Positions 1 to 8,620 of a DNA stretch of 14,791 bases are shown in pieces. Position 1 is the stretch's first letter. Each line of letters starts with the position of its first letter. Origin of the DNA: Gp6-AA40 sp050742535 (GTDB taxonomy: Bacteria > Acidobacteriota > Vicinamibacteria > Vicinamibacterales > UBA2999); NCBI GenBank assembly GCA_050742535.1, contig JBOGIQ010000127.1:1-14791 (forward strand). Direction: 5' to 3'. The notes beneath the pieces are model-generated. The model made no database searches, was not told the DNA's origin, and worked only from the letters and a program-made list of their open reading frames with translations. The translations under genes were made by a program, and so were the position numbers.

Positions 1-2
1 AG

Positions 3-137
3 GACGAACGGCTGACGAGCGTGGAGGCGGAGAGTCGATTGGCGAGACGTGAGAAGAACTGGCAGGCGCGAAAGGACCGGCTGGATGCCGCGGCGGCGGC
101 TGTGATTCTGCAGGATTTTCTCGACAATCACCGATGA
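3..137 (+). CDS. ruvX: Partial RuvX/YqgF Holliday-junction resolvase-like nuclease (C-terminal 44 residues)
   Basis: The gene enters from outside the window, so only its last 44 codons are visible, ending in TGA. The readable tail starts DERLTSVEAE and ends with LDAAAAAVILQDFLDNHR. These match the two most conserved C-terminal blocks of the YqgF/RuvX RNase H-fold family: the DERLTT-x-EA stretch, and a D-x-x-AA-x-x-ILQ-x-(F/Y)L helix that carries one of the metal-binding acidic residues. Family members are about 140 residues and act in 16S rRNA 5' processing and possibly Holliday-junction resolution. The stop overlaps the mltG start (ATGA), and ruvX next to mltG is a familiar bacterial pairing. 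The short fragment limits certainty, but both motifs agree with the family. Confidence 0.82.
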   Translation, partial: DERLTSVEAESRLARREKNWQARKDRLDAAAAAVILQDFLDNHR

Positions 138-1156
138 AAAAAGCGCTCGTCGGCCTCGTACTCCTGATGATCCTTGGCGGCGGCGCCCTGGCCGGCATGT
201 CCTGGACACGGATGCACACACCCTTCAAGGGTTATCCGGGCCCCGAGCAGTTCGTGGAGATTCCCGTTGGCGCAGGTGCGGCCGTCATTCGCGAACGGCT
301 GCTCGCCGCCGGCGTCGTGCAGGACGCGCTCACGCTGCGCCTTGCGCTGCGGTGGACCGGCGCGTCGCGCGACCTCCAGGCGGGCGAGTATCGCTTCGAC
401 CAGCCGATGACCGCGATCGAGGTCGTCAGCAAGATCGCGCGCGGCGATGTCTACGGGCAGCGGATTACCTTCCCCGAAGGTCTGACCATCCGGGAGATGG
501 CGGCACTCTACGAATCGCGCGGCCTGGGCAAGGCGCGGGAGTTCATCGACGCGTCGCGGAACGTCGCGCTGATTCGGGACCTCGACCCGGCGGCTCCGGA
601 CCTCGAGGGTTATCTGTTCCCCGACACCTATACCGTCGGCCGCACCGCGGTGGCCTCTCAGCTGATCGAAAGCATGGTGGCCGGATTCAGGGCCGCGTAT
701 CCGGGCGACTCACCGCAGCCCGCCGACCAGCCGCCGCTGACGACACGGCAGCTCGTGACGCTGGCGTCGCTCGTCGAGAAGGAAACGGGAAAACCCGACG
801 AGCGTCCGATCGTGTCGGCGGTCTATCGCAACCGGCTGCGCATCGGCATGGGCATGCAGGCCGATCCGACGGTCGTGTACGCGCTGCAGAAGGCGGGACG
901 GTACGACGGCAACATCCGCAAGGACGACCTCGCGATCAACTCGCCGTACAACACCTACAAGTACCCCGGACTTCCGCCGGGACCGATCGCGTCGCCCGGC
1001 AAAGCGTCACTCGAGGCGGCGCTGCGGCCCGCCGACGCGGACTTCCTGTATTTCGTCAGCCGGAATGACGGCTCGCACGTGTTCGCCAGGACGCTGACCG
1101 AACACAACCGCAACGTGCAGGAGTTCCAGGTCCGCTATTTTCAACGGCGGCGTTAG
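134..1156 (+). CDS. mltG: Endolytic murein transglycosylase MltG (YceG-like)
   Basis: A 340-residue inner-membrane enzyme predicted to cleave nascent peptidoglycan glycan strands internally, leaving 1,6-anhydro ends and so setting glycan length. Residues 1-22 form one basic-then-hydrophobic N-terminal membrane anchor (MKKALVGLVLLMILGGGALAG). The next part, to about residue 115, corresponds to the small LysM-like subdomain. LEGYLFPDTY (157-166), LASLVEKETG (210-219, holding the catalytic Glu, E215 or E217), YRNRLRIGMGMQADPTVVYA (231-250) and YNTYKYPGLPPGPIASPG (272-289) are the family's signature blocks, all intact. Length is normal for MltG. The ATG start overlaps the ruvX stop by 4 bases, suggesting coupled translation. 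It converges on the metalloprotease gene across only 31 bases, with no convincing terminator between them. Confidence 0.97.
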   Translation: MKKALVGLVLLMILGGGALAGMSWTRMHTPFKGYPGPEQFVEIPVGAGAAVIRERLLAAGVVQDALTLRLALRWTGASRDLQAGEYRFDQPMTAIEVVSKIARGDVYGQRITFPEGLTIREMAALYESRGLGKAREFIDASRNVALIRDLDPAAPDLEGYLFPDTYTVGRTAVASQLIESMVAGFRAAYPGDSPQPADQPPLTTRQLVTLASLVEKETGKPDERPIVSAVYRNRLRIGMGMQADPTVVYALQKAGRYDGNIRKDDLAINSPYNTYKYPGLPPGPIASPGKASLEAALRPADADFLYFVSRNDGSHVFARTLTEHNRNVQEFQVRYFQRRR

Positions 1157-1187
1157 GTTGCCTGGGCCACTCAGCTACCCAGCCCAC

Positions 1188-3884
<2,697 letters not shown>

Positions 3885-3903
3885 AAAAAGCTCCTTGCTG
3901 CGA

Positions 3904-3931
3904 GGACCAGGGATCAGGGATCAGGAATCAG
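3904..3931. repeat. Heptanucleotide tandem array, four copies of GGATCAG type
   Basis: On the + strand four consecutive 7-mers read GGACCAG, GGATCAG, GGATCAG, GAATCAG, followed by a partial GATC. The array fills about half of the 58-base gap between the murI stop and the metalloprotease start. If the candidate -10 box at 3942-3947 is used, it would lie in the 5' leader of the protease mRNA, just before the ribosome-binding site. Confidence 0.85.
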
Positions 3932-3941
3932 GATCGCGCGA

Positions 3942-3947
3942 ATTATA
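3942..3947 (-). promoter_or_regulatory. Candidate -10 box (TATAAT) for the metalloprotease gene
   Basis: The minus strand carries a perfect TATAAT that overlaps the murI stop codon (read there as CTA TAA T). Transcription would start near 3935 and give a leader of about 50 bases holding the heptad array and the AAGGAG site. No good -35 is visible 16-18 bases upstream (GAAGGC is the nearest), so this is a weak call resting on the -10 match alone in GC-rich surroundings. Confidence 0.35.
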
Positions 3948-4815
3948 GCGCCGCGACCGGCCCGCCTTCGATGCCCAGCATCGTCAGCATCGCCGCAAGG
4001 TGTTCCGGGCTGCCGCTGGTCACGAAACGCGTAATTCCTGTCGCTTCGTAGTGTCCGCCTTCAGGCGGACCTCCATCGGAGTGTCGGCCTTCAGGTGAAC
4101 CTCCGTCGTAGTGTCCGCCTTCAGGCGGACCTGCCAGCAGCGAGGCCTCGGCCAGCCGCCGTCGCAGCTCCCGGGCGACGGCCGCCGCGGGGTTTATCAG
4201 CGTGACACCGGGGCCGGCAACGGAGGCAATGAGCGCTTCCACGAAGGGGTAGTGCGTGCAGCCAAGAACGAGCGTGTCGGCGCCCTGTTCGACGAGCGGG
4301 CGGACAAACGAGGCGATGAGGTCGCGGGTCCTGGCGGTCGCAAGCTCCCCCTGTTCGATCTGTTCGACCAGGCCGGGACACGGCTGTGCCAGGATGCGCG
4401 CGCCGTTCGCCCAGGTCTCGGCGAGGCGCGCGAAGCGGGGGCTGGCGATCGTCTGCCGCGTGGCGAGCACGCCGACGATGCCGGTTCGAGTGGCGGCGGC
4501 GGCGGGTTTCACGGCCGGTTCGATGGCCACGAACGGCAGCGGCCACCGGGCGCGGAGCGCTTCGACGGCCACGCCCGTGGCGGTGTTGCACGCGACCACG
4601 ATCGCCTTGACGTGTTGATCGAGCAGGAACTCGACGATCCGGAACGCCCGCTCCTGAATCTCTTCGACCGGCTTGTCGCCGTAGGGAGCGTGCGCGGAAT
4701 CCGCCACGTAGATCAGGTTTTCGGCGGGCAGCTGCCGCTGGATCTCCTGCAGCACCGAGACCCCGCCGACTCCCGAATCGAAGACACCGATCGGGAGCGA
4801 GGCGTGCTCACTCAA
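3943..4815 (-). CDS. murI: Glutamate racemase, with an in-frame repeat insert near the C-terminus
   Basis: A cytoplasmic enzyme interconverting L- and D-glutamate for peptidoglycan. It has 290 residues. IGVFDSGVGGVSVL (9-22) carries the D13/S14 substrate-binding pair; VACNTA (74-79) carries catalytic Cys76; LGCTHYP (184-190) carries catalytic Cys186 and His188. These match the cofactor-independent racemase family. Residues 229-258 are not family-like: three related units GPPEGGHYDG / GSPEGRHSDG / GPPEGGHYEA encoded by a 30-bp tandem repeat. Without it the protein would be about 260 residues, the usual size. The start is TTG at 4815 (MSEHASLPIG): no ATG or GTG lies upstream in frame near the conserved N-terminus, and the codon overlaps the end of the upstream hydrolase by 8 bases, consistent with translational coupling. 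Confidence 0.95.
   Translation of the reverse strand: MSEHASLPIGVFDSGVGGVSVLQEIQRQLPAENLIYVADSAHAPYGDKPVEEIQERAFRIVEFLLDQHVKAIVVACNTATGVAVEALRARWPLPFVAIEPAVKPAAAATRTGIVGVLATRQTIASPRFARLAETWANGARILAQPCPGLVEQIEQGELATARTRDLIASFVRPLVEQGADTLVLGCTHYPFVEALIASVAGPGVTLINPAAAVARELRRRLAEASLLAGPPEGGHYDGGSPEGRHSDGGPPEGGHYEATGITRFVTSGSPEHLAAMLTMLGIEGGPVAAL
4051..4130. repeat. 30-bp-period tandem palindromic repeat (2.7 copies) inside murI
   Basis: Units start at 4051, 4081 and 4111. Copies 1 and 3 contain the perfect 7-bp stem GTCCGCC/GGCGGAC with a TTCA loop (18 bases). Copy 2 has decayed (GTCGGCC-TTCA-GGTGAAC, 4 of 7 pairs) but keeps length and spacing. Each unit is 30 bases, so each adds exactly 10 codons to murI. 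The same 20-base core (GTGTCCGCCT TCAGGCGGAC) occurs again at 7370-7389, outside any gene, so this is a dispersed element rather than ancestral murI sequence. Confidence 0.92.
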
Positions 4816-5653
4816 CGTAGGCCGGCGACTTGGGAAGCTTCGCGTGCGTAGCCATGTCGTGTTCGATCCAGAGCTCGGCGCCTGTCTGCTTCAGCAGCGC
4901 CTCCACCTTTGCACGCGCGGCACGCGACTGGTCCGCGTTGAACTCGAAGGTTGGCAGGATGCCCTTCGCGCGCTCCTCCGGATAGTGATACAGGTCGCCG
5001 GCAAGGAGCACCGGTCCGCGCTTCGGGAGGCGCACGAGCAGCACCTGATGGCCCGGCGTGTGCCCGGGCGCGGAAATCACGCGCACGGTGCCGTCGCCGA
5101 AGACATCGAAGTCTTCGTTGTCGAGGATCCGCGTTTTGGCGTTCTTCAGCGCGCTGTAGGTGGCCGGCTGAATGATCCCCTCCGGCTTTTCGCTGAACAT
5201 GAAGTCGCGTTCCGCCTTCTGGGTGATCCACGTCGAGCCGGCAAAGGCGTTGGCGTTGCCGGTGTGGTCGGCGTGGTAGTGAGAGAGGGCGAAGTAGGTC
5301 ACGTCCGCCGGCCGGTAGCCGGCGGCGGCAAGCTGCGGGAGCAGCGGCTTCGTCGCCGACTGCACGCCCTCGGTGACCGTTGCGCCGTCGCCCTTGAACG
5401 CGCTGTCGGGGATGCCGCCGGCGTCGAACTGCAGCGTTCCGCGGGGATGGACGATCAGATACGAGCTGTTGACGAAGTCCGGCTCCTTGACTTCCTCGCG
5501 CGCGAGGTTGAAGAGCTTCGTGTCGAGCCCGCGGATGAAGCCGTTCTCGAAGACGTAGAGGCGAACGGAGGTGACGGGCGCCGGCTTGTTCTGCGCCGCG
5601 AGCGACAGCGTAATCGCGAGAGCGGCTGTGGCGGTTGCGATGATGCGAATCAT
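4808..5653 (-). CDS. Secreted MBL-fold metallo-hydrolase, N-acyl-homoserine-lactonase-like
   Basis: A 281-residue metallo-beta-lactamase-fold protein with a signal peptide (MIRIIATATAALAITLSLAA, 1-20), so probably periplasmic or exported. SHYHADH (124-130) is the HxHxDH motif (H125, H127, D129, H130). APGHTPGH (195-202) supplies H198, LLAGD (216-220) the bridging D220, and LWIEHD (261-266) H265. This ligand set with a bridging Asp is that of AiiA/AhlD-type lactonases and related hydrolases rather than of B3 beta-lactamases. The substrate cannot be fixed from sequence; lactone quorum signals are one possibility. The ATG start has a GGAG site seven bases upstream. It lies 32 bases after nadK, and its stop overlaps the murI start by 8 bases, so it appears to be co-transcribed with these cytoplasmic housekeeping genes. 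Confidence 0.9.
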   Translation of the reverse strand: MIRIIATATAALAITLSLAAQNKPAPVTSVRLYVFENGFIRGLDTKLFNLAREEVKEPDFVNSSYLIVHPRGTLQFDAGGIPDSAFKGDGATVTEGVQSATKPLLPQLAAAGYRPADVTYFALSHYHADHTGNANAFAGSTWITQKAERDFMFSEKPEGIIQPATYSALKNAKTRILDNEDFDVFGDGTVRVISAPGHTPGHQVLLVRLPKRGPVLLAGDLYHYPEERAKGILPTFEFNADQSRAARAKVEALLKQTGAELWIEHDMATHAKLPKSPAYVE

Positions 5654-5685
5654 GTGTGTCTCCTGCCCGAGGCCTCCGCGACCTC

Positions 5686-6600
5686 CTACCGCTCACCCCA
5701 CTTCAGCTTTTCCCGCAGCACCTCGAAGTAACTCCGCGCGGGGGCTTTGACCAGCCGCAGGCAGCGCTCCGACTTGCGCACGGCGACCATGTCGCCCTTC
5801 TGCAGCGGATACCCGGCCTGACCATCGTAGGTGACGAAGATCTCGTCGCCCTCCGTGGTCATATTCGGCCGCACTTCGATCGTCTCGCTTCCAGGAATCA
5901 CGACAGGCCGGTTCGTCAGCGTGTGCGGCGCGATCGGCGTGATGCCGATGGCGTCAACCCGCGGATGGACGATGGGGCCGCCGGCCGCCAGGTTGTACGC
6001 CGTCGATCCGGTGGCGCTGGTGATAATCAGGCCGTCGGCCTTCACCTTCGTCACGAGTCCGGTGCTGACGGATATCGAAAGCTCGATGATTCGCGACAGC
6101 GCAGCCTTGGTGAAGACGACGTCGTTCAGCACGATGCGCGAGTCGAACCGCTCCCGCGAACGATACGCGTCGGCGGCCAGCATGGCGCGCTGGTCGATCG
6201 TCGCAGTGCCGTCGACGACCGACTGCAGCGCCGGATAGAGCTCGTCGATCCGCGTTTCCGTCAGGAACCCGAGGCTGCCGAAGTTGACGCCGAGGATCGG
6301 CGTGTCGCGCCCGGTCAGCGCGATTCGCGTCGCCATGCTGAGCAGTGTGCCGTCGCCGCCCATCACCACGATCAAATCGGCATGCCGCGGAATCTCGTCG
6401 CGCGAATACGACTTGGCCGCCGTGCCGCTGCCGGCCAGCGCGGCCGTTTCGGTTTCGAAGACCGCTTCAATCTGTTTGTCGCGCAGCCAGGAGGCGAGCC
6501 GCTCGAGGTGATCGGACGCGGCCCGCAGGCCGCGCTTGGCAACGATGCCGACGCGCGTGATACGCGCGGGTCCAGAAGACGACTCCGGAGACGAGGTCAT
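5686..6600 (-). CDS. nadK: NAD kinase (ATP/polyphosphate:NAD+ 2'-phosphotransferase)
   Basis: A cytoplasmic enzyme making NADP+ from NAD+. It has 304 residues, normal for bacterial NadK. VVMGGDGTLL (78-87) carries the diagnostic GGDGT with D83. GVNFGSLGFLTE (104-115), the acceptor-site ND motif (N159-D160) and SATGSTAYNLAAGGPIVHP (195-213) are all intact. The ATG start forms an ATGA overlap with the tlyA stop, which both supports the start and suggests coupled translation. tlyA-nadK is a widely conserved neighbour pair, usually followed by recN, which is not present here. The first 12 residues (MTSSPESSSGPA) are an unconserved polar extension before the Rossmann-like strand. Confidence 0.97.
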   Translation of the reverse strand: MTSSPESSSGPARITRVGIVAKRGLRAASDHLERLASWLRDKQIEAVFETETAALAGSGTAAKSYSRDEIPRHADLIVVMGGDGTLLSMATRIALTGRDTPILGVNFGSLGFLTETRIDELYPALQSVVDGTATIDQRAMLAADAYRSRERFDSRIVLNDVVFTKAALSRIIELSISVSTGLVTKVKADGLIITSATGSTAYNLAAGGPIVHPRVDAIGITPIAPHTLTNRPVVIPGSETIEVRPNMTTEGDEIFVTYDGQAGYPLQKGDMVAVRKSERCLRLVKAPARSYFEVLREKLKWGER

Positions 6601-7328
6601 GACGCGCGGAGATGGAGGAGGAACTCGACGTTCCCCTTCTGGCCCGTAATGGGGGAAGGGGTCGAGCCCGCTGGTCTCAATCCTATCGCAGCCGCCACGG
6701 CGGCGACTTCCTCGAGCACCCGCTCGTGGACGGCGGCGTCGTGGATGATGCCTTTGCGCACCTCGCCGCGACCCGCCTCGAACTGCGGCTTGACCAGCGC
6801 CACGACGTCTGCTCCCGGCCGGAGAAGAGGCGGTATGACGGGGAAGATCTGCCGCAGCGAGATGAACGAGACGTCGATCACCACGAGATCGACCGGTCCG
6901 GGAAGATCCGCCGGCGTGAGGTGACGCGCGTTGAACCCCTCGACGACGATCACCCGCGGATCGTTGCGAATCTTCCAGTCAATCTGCCCGTGTCCGACGT
7001 CGAGCGCGACGACGCGCGCCGCGCCGCGCTGCAGCAGCACGTCGGTGAAGCCGCCGGTCGACGCGCCGATGTCCAGGCATTCACGGCCATCGACCGCGAT
7101 GCGGAAGGTGTCCAGCGCGTGCGCGAGCTTCAGTCCGCCGCGGCCGACGTACGGATGATCGGGCTCGGCGAGCTCGATGGCGGCGTCGTGCTCGACGGGC
7201 ATGCCCGCTTTCCCGGCCGGTTTGCCATCGACGCGCACGTGTCCGGCGAGAATCAGCGCGCGCGCACGTTCGCGCGACGGCGCAAGGCCGCGGTCGACGA
7301 CGAGCTGATCGAGGCGGGTTTTCGGCAT
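6597..7328 (-). CDS. tlyA: TlyA-family rRNA (cytidine-2'-O)-methyltransferase
   Basis: A 243-residue protein with an N-terminal S4 RNA-binding domain (about 3-60: RLDQLVVDRGLAPSRERARA then HVRVDGKPAGK) and a FtsJ-like SAM methyltransferase domain. CLDIGASTGGFTD (84-96) is the SAM motif. The apparent K-D-K-E tetrad is K67 in GRGGLKL, D152 in VIDVSF, K180 in LVKPQFE and E235 in KGNVEF. The family 2'-O-methylates 16S and 23S rRNA cytidines; some members were first annotated as haemolysins. I chose the ATG at 7328 because MPKTRLDQL is the usual N-terminus. A longer GTG start at 7355 would begin inside a palindromic repeat and add SGFSRTNL. No Shine-Dalgarno is visible before 7328. The stop overlaps the nadK start (ATGA). 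Confidence 0.95.
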   Translation of the reverse strand: MPKTRLDQLVVDRGLAPSRERARALILAGHVRVDGKPAGKAGMPVEHDAAIELAEPDHPYVGRGGLKLAHALDTFRIAVDGRECLDIGASTGGFTDVLLQRGAARVVALDVGHGQIDWKIRNDPRVIVVEGFNARHLTPADLPGPVDLVVIDVSFISLRQIFPVIPPLLRPGADVVALVKPQFEAGRGEVRKGIIHDAAVHERVLEEVAAVAAAIGLRPAGSTPSPITGQKGNVEFLLHLRAS

Positions 7329-7334
7329 CAGGTT

Positions 7335-7390
7335 GGTCCGGCTGAAGCCGGACACTACGTGTACATGGAGTGTCCGCCTTCAGGCGGACC
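7335..7390. repeat. Head-to-head pair of palindromic REP-like elements
   Basis: Two hairpins fill the 62-base tlyA-ispA gap. The first is GTCCGGC (7336-7342), loop TGAA, GCCGGAC (7347-7353). The second is GTCCGCC (7372-7378), loop TTCA, GGCGGAC (7383-7389). The reverse complement of the second, with its flank, matches the first at 18 of 20 positions. The two differences are stem partners of each other, so pairing is conserved. The core of the second is identical to copies 1 and 3 in murI. The ispA TAA (7391-7393) abuts the element. Confidence 0.9.
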
Positions 7391-8299
7391 TTAATTCGAT
7401 CGCTCGACGATCCACCGCCCGATCCCGAGCAGGCGCGGATCGGCGATTCCCGCCGCGGCAAGCACGCTCTCCGCCCGTTCGAGGCACTCCGTCGCCATCC
7501 GGCGCGACGCCTCCACGCCGTACATGGACGGATATGTCGGCTTGCCGGACGCCGCATCCTTGCCTGCGGTCTTGCCCAGGTCGGCGGAGACGCCCTCGAC
7601 GTCGAGGATGTCGTCGACGATCTGAAATGCCAGCCCGAACTCGCCGGACGCATCGTCGATCGCCGCGATTTGCTGCTGCGACCCGCCGCCCATGACGGCG
7701 CCGGCACGGCCGGCTGCGCGAAGGAGGGCCCCGGTCTTCTTGCTGTGCATCAGGCGCATGCCGTGCTCGTCGAGCGGCGCGGGGAGACTTCCACGCGCGT
7801 CGGGCGTGACCGTCGCCAGATCAATCGCCTGACCCCCGACCATGCCGATCGGACCTGCCGCTGCGGCAATGATTCGAATCACTTCGAGCTTGCGCGCGAT
7901 CACCCCGGGATCCGTACTGCGCGGCTCGTTCGACAGGTGCGAGAACGCCTGCGTCAACAGCCCGTCGCCGGCCAGAATCGCGATGCCCTCGCCGGCGACG
8001 ACGTGCAGGGTCGGCCGGCCGCGCCGCATCGTGTCGTTGTCCATGGCCGGCAGGTCGTCGTGGATGAGCGAGTAGGTATGAATCAGCTCGATGGCACAGG
8101 CCGCCGGCAGCGCGAGCGCGCGATCGCCGCCGACGGCGTCGGCGCTGGCCAGGCACAGGATCGGCCGCAGCCGCTTGCCTCCCGCATGGAGGCTGTACGA
8201 CATCGCGTCGTGCACGACCCGCGGGCACTCGGGAACGGGGGGCAGGATGGCCGCGAGCGCGTGCTCGACCTCCGCGCGGCGAGCGTCGATGTAATCCAC
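7391..8299 (-). CDS. ispA: Polyprenyl synthetase, probable farnesyl/geranyl(geranyl) diphosphate synthase
   Basis: A cytoplasmic prenyl elongase condensing isopentenyl diphosphate with allylic diphosphates. Numbered from a TTG at 8308, the protein has 305 residues: GGKRLRP (43-49) binds IPP; DDLPAMD (84-90) is the first Asp-rich motif in its bacterial DDxxxxD form; VDDILD (231-236) is the second; LGKTAGKDAASGKPTYPS (244-261) is the typical bacterial short-chain (FPPS/GGPPS) signature. Product chain length is not certain. The start is ambiguous: an in-frame TGA at 8312-8314 limits it to TTG at 8308, inside a heptad repeat, or GTG at 8299, just outside it (MDYIDARRAEVEHAL). I prefer the GTG. 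Neither has a clear Shine-Dalgarno. xseB lies just upstream; dxs, often next, is replaced by tlyA. Confidence 0.93.
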   Translation of the reverse strand: MDYIDARRAEVEHALAAILPPVPECPRVVHDAMSYSLHAGGKRLRPILCLASADAVGGDRALALPAACAIELIHTYSLIHDDLPAMDNDTMRRGRPTLHVVAGEGIAILAGDGLLTQAFSHLSNEPRSTDPGVIARKLEVIRIIAAAAGPIGMVGGQAIDLATVTPDARGSLPAPLDEHGMRLMHSKKTGALLRAAGRAGAVMGGGSQQQIAAIDDASGEFGLAFQIVDDILDVEGVSADLGKTAGKDAASGKPTYPSMYGVEASRRMATECLERAESVLAAAGIADPRLLGIGRWIVERSN

Positions 8300-8302
8300 G
8301 GA

Positions 8303-8380
8303 AGTCAAAAGTCAAAAGGCAAAAGGCAAAAGAGAAGTTCAGAAGTCGTTCTTTTGACCTTTGCCTTTTGCCTTTTGACT
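8303..8380. repeat. Inverted pair of AGTCAAA/AGGCAAA heptad arrays
   Basis: Left arm on the + strand: AGTCAAA, AGTCAAA, AGGCAAA, AGGCAAA (8303-8330). The right arm (8353-8380) is the same kind of array in reverse complement, four heptads. A 21-base perfect inverted repeat links 8310-8330 with 8360-8380 across a 29-base loop. The right arm encodes the Lys/Gly/Gln-rich tail of XseB (SQKAKGKGQK), the loop holds the xseB stop, and the left arm reaches the possible TTG start of ispA. There is no T-tract after the stem in the direction of transcription, so it does not look like a classical terminator. Confidence 0.9.
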
Positions 8381-8620
8381 TTCAGAGTCCTCGTTCATCA
8401 GGGTATTCGTGGCGTCCTGAAGCTGGCCGCGCTCGTTGAGGATTTCGATACGGCGCTCGGCCTCTTCCAGCCGCGCGTGGCAGAACCGCGAGAGCTGCAC
8501 GCCGCGCTCGAACAGCTGCAGCGACTGCTCGAGCGGAATGTCGCCGTCTTCGAGCTTCTTGACGATCGTGTCGAGCTCGGTCAACGCGGCCTCGAAGTCT
8601 TTGATCGTTGGATCGCTCAC
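8339..8620 (-). CDS. xseB: Exodeoxyribonuclease VII small subunit
   Basis: The small helical subunit of exonuclease VII, which with XseA degrades single-stranded DNA into short oligonucleotides. It has 93 residues. FEAALTELDTIVKKLEDGDIPLEQSL (9-34) followed by LFERGVQLSRFCHARLEEAERRIEIL (36-61) is the typical two-helix XseB core. The family is usually 70-85 residues; the excess is the C-terminal tail EDSESQKAKGKGQKNDF, encoded by an AGTCAAA/AGGCAAA heptad array rather than by conserved sequence. The start is GTG in a GTGA overlap with the xseA stop, so translation is probably coupled and the subunit ratio set at that junction. Confidence 0.95.
   Translation of the reverse strand: MSDPTIKDFEAALTELDTIVKKLEDGDIPLEQSLQLFERGVQLSRFCHARLEEAERRIEILNERGQLQDATNTLMNEDSESQKAKGKGQKNDF

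Noticed and set aside
1160..1185. CTGGG/CCCAG inverted repeat between the convergent mltG and metalloprotease genes, as a terminator
   Set aside because: Only five pairs with an 11-base loop and no T-tract on either side; too weak to call.
1140..1185. A minus-strand stretch resembling a tRNA D-arm (GTAGCTGAGTGG)
   Set aside because: No acceptor, anticodon or T-arm follows, and the continuation is the mltG coding end.
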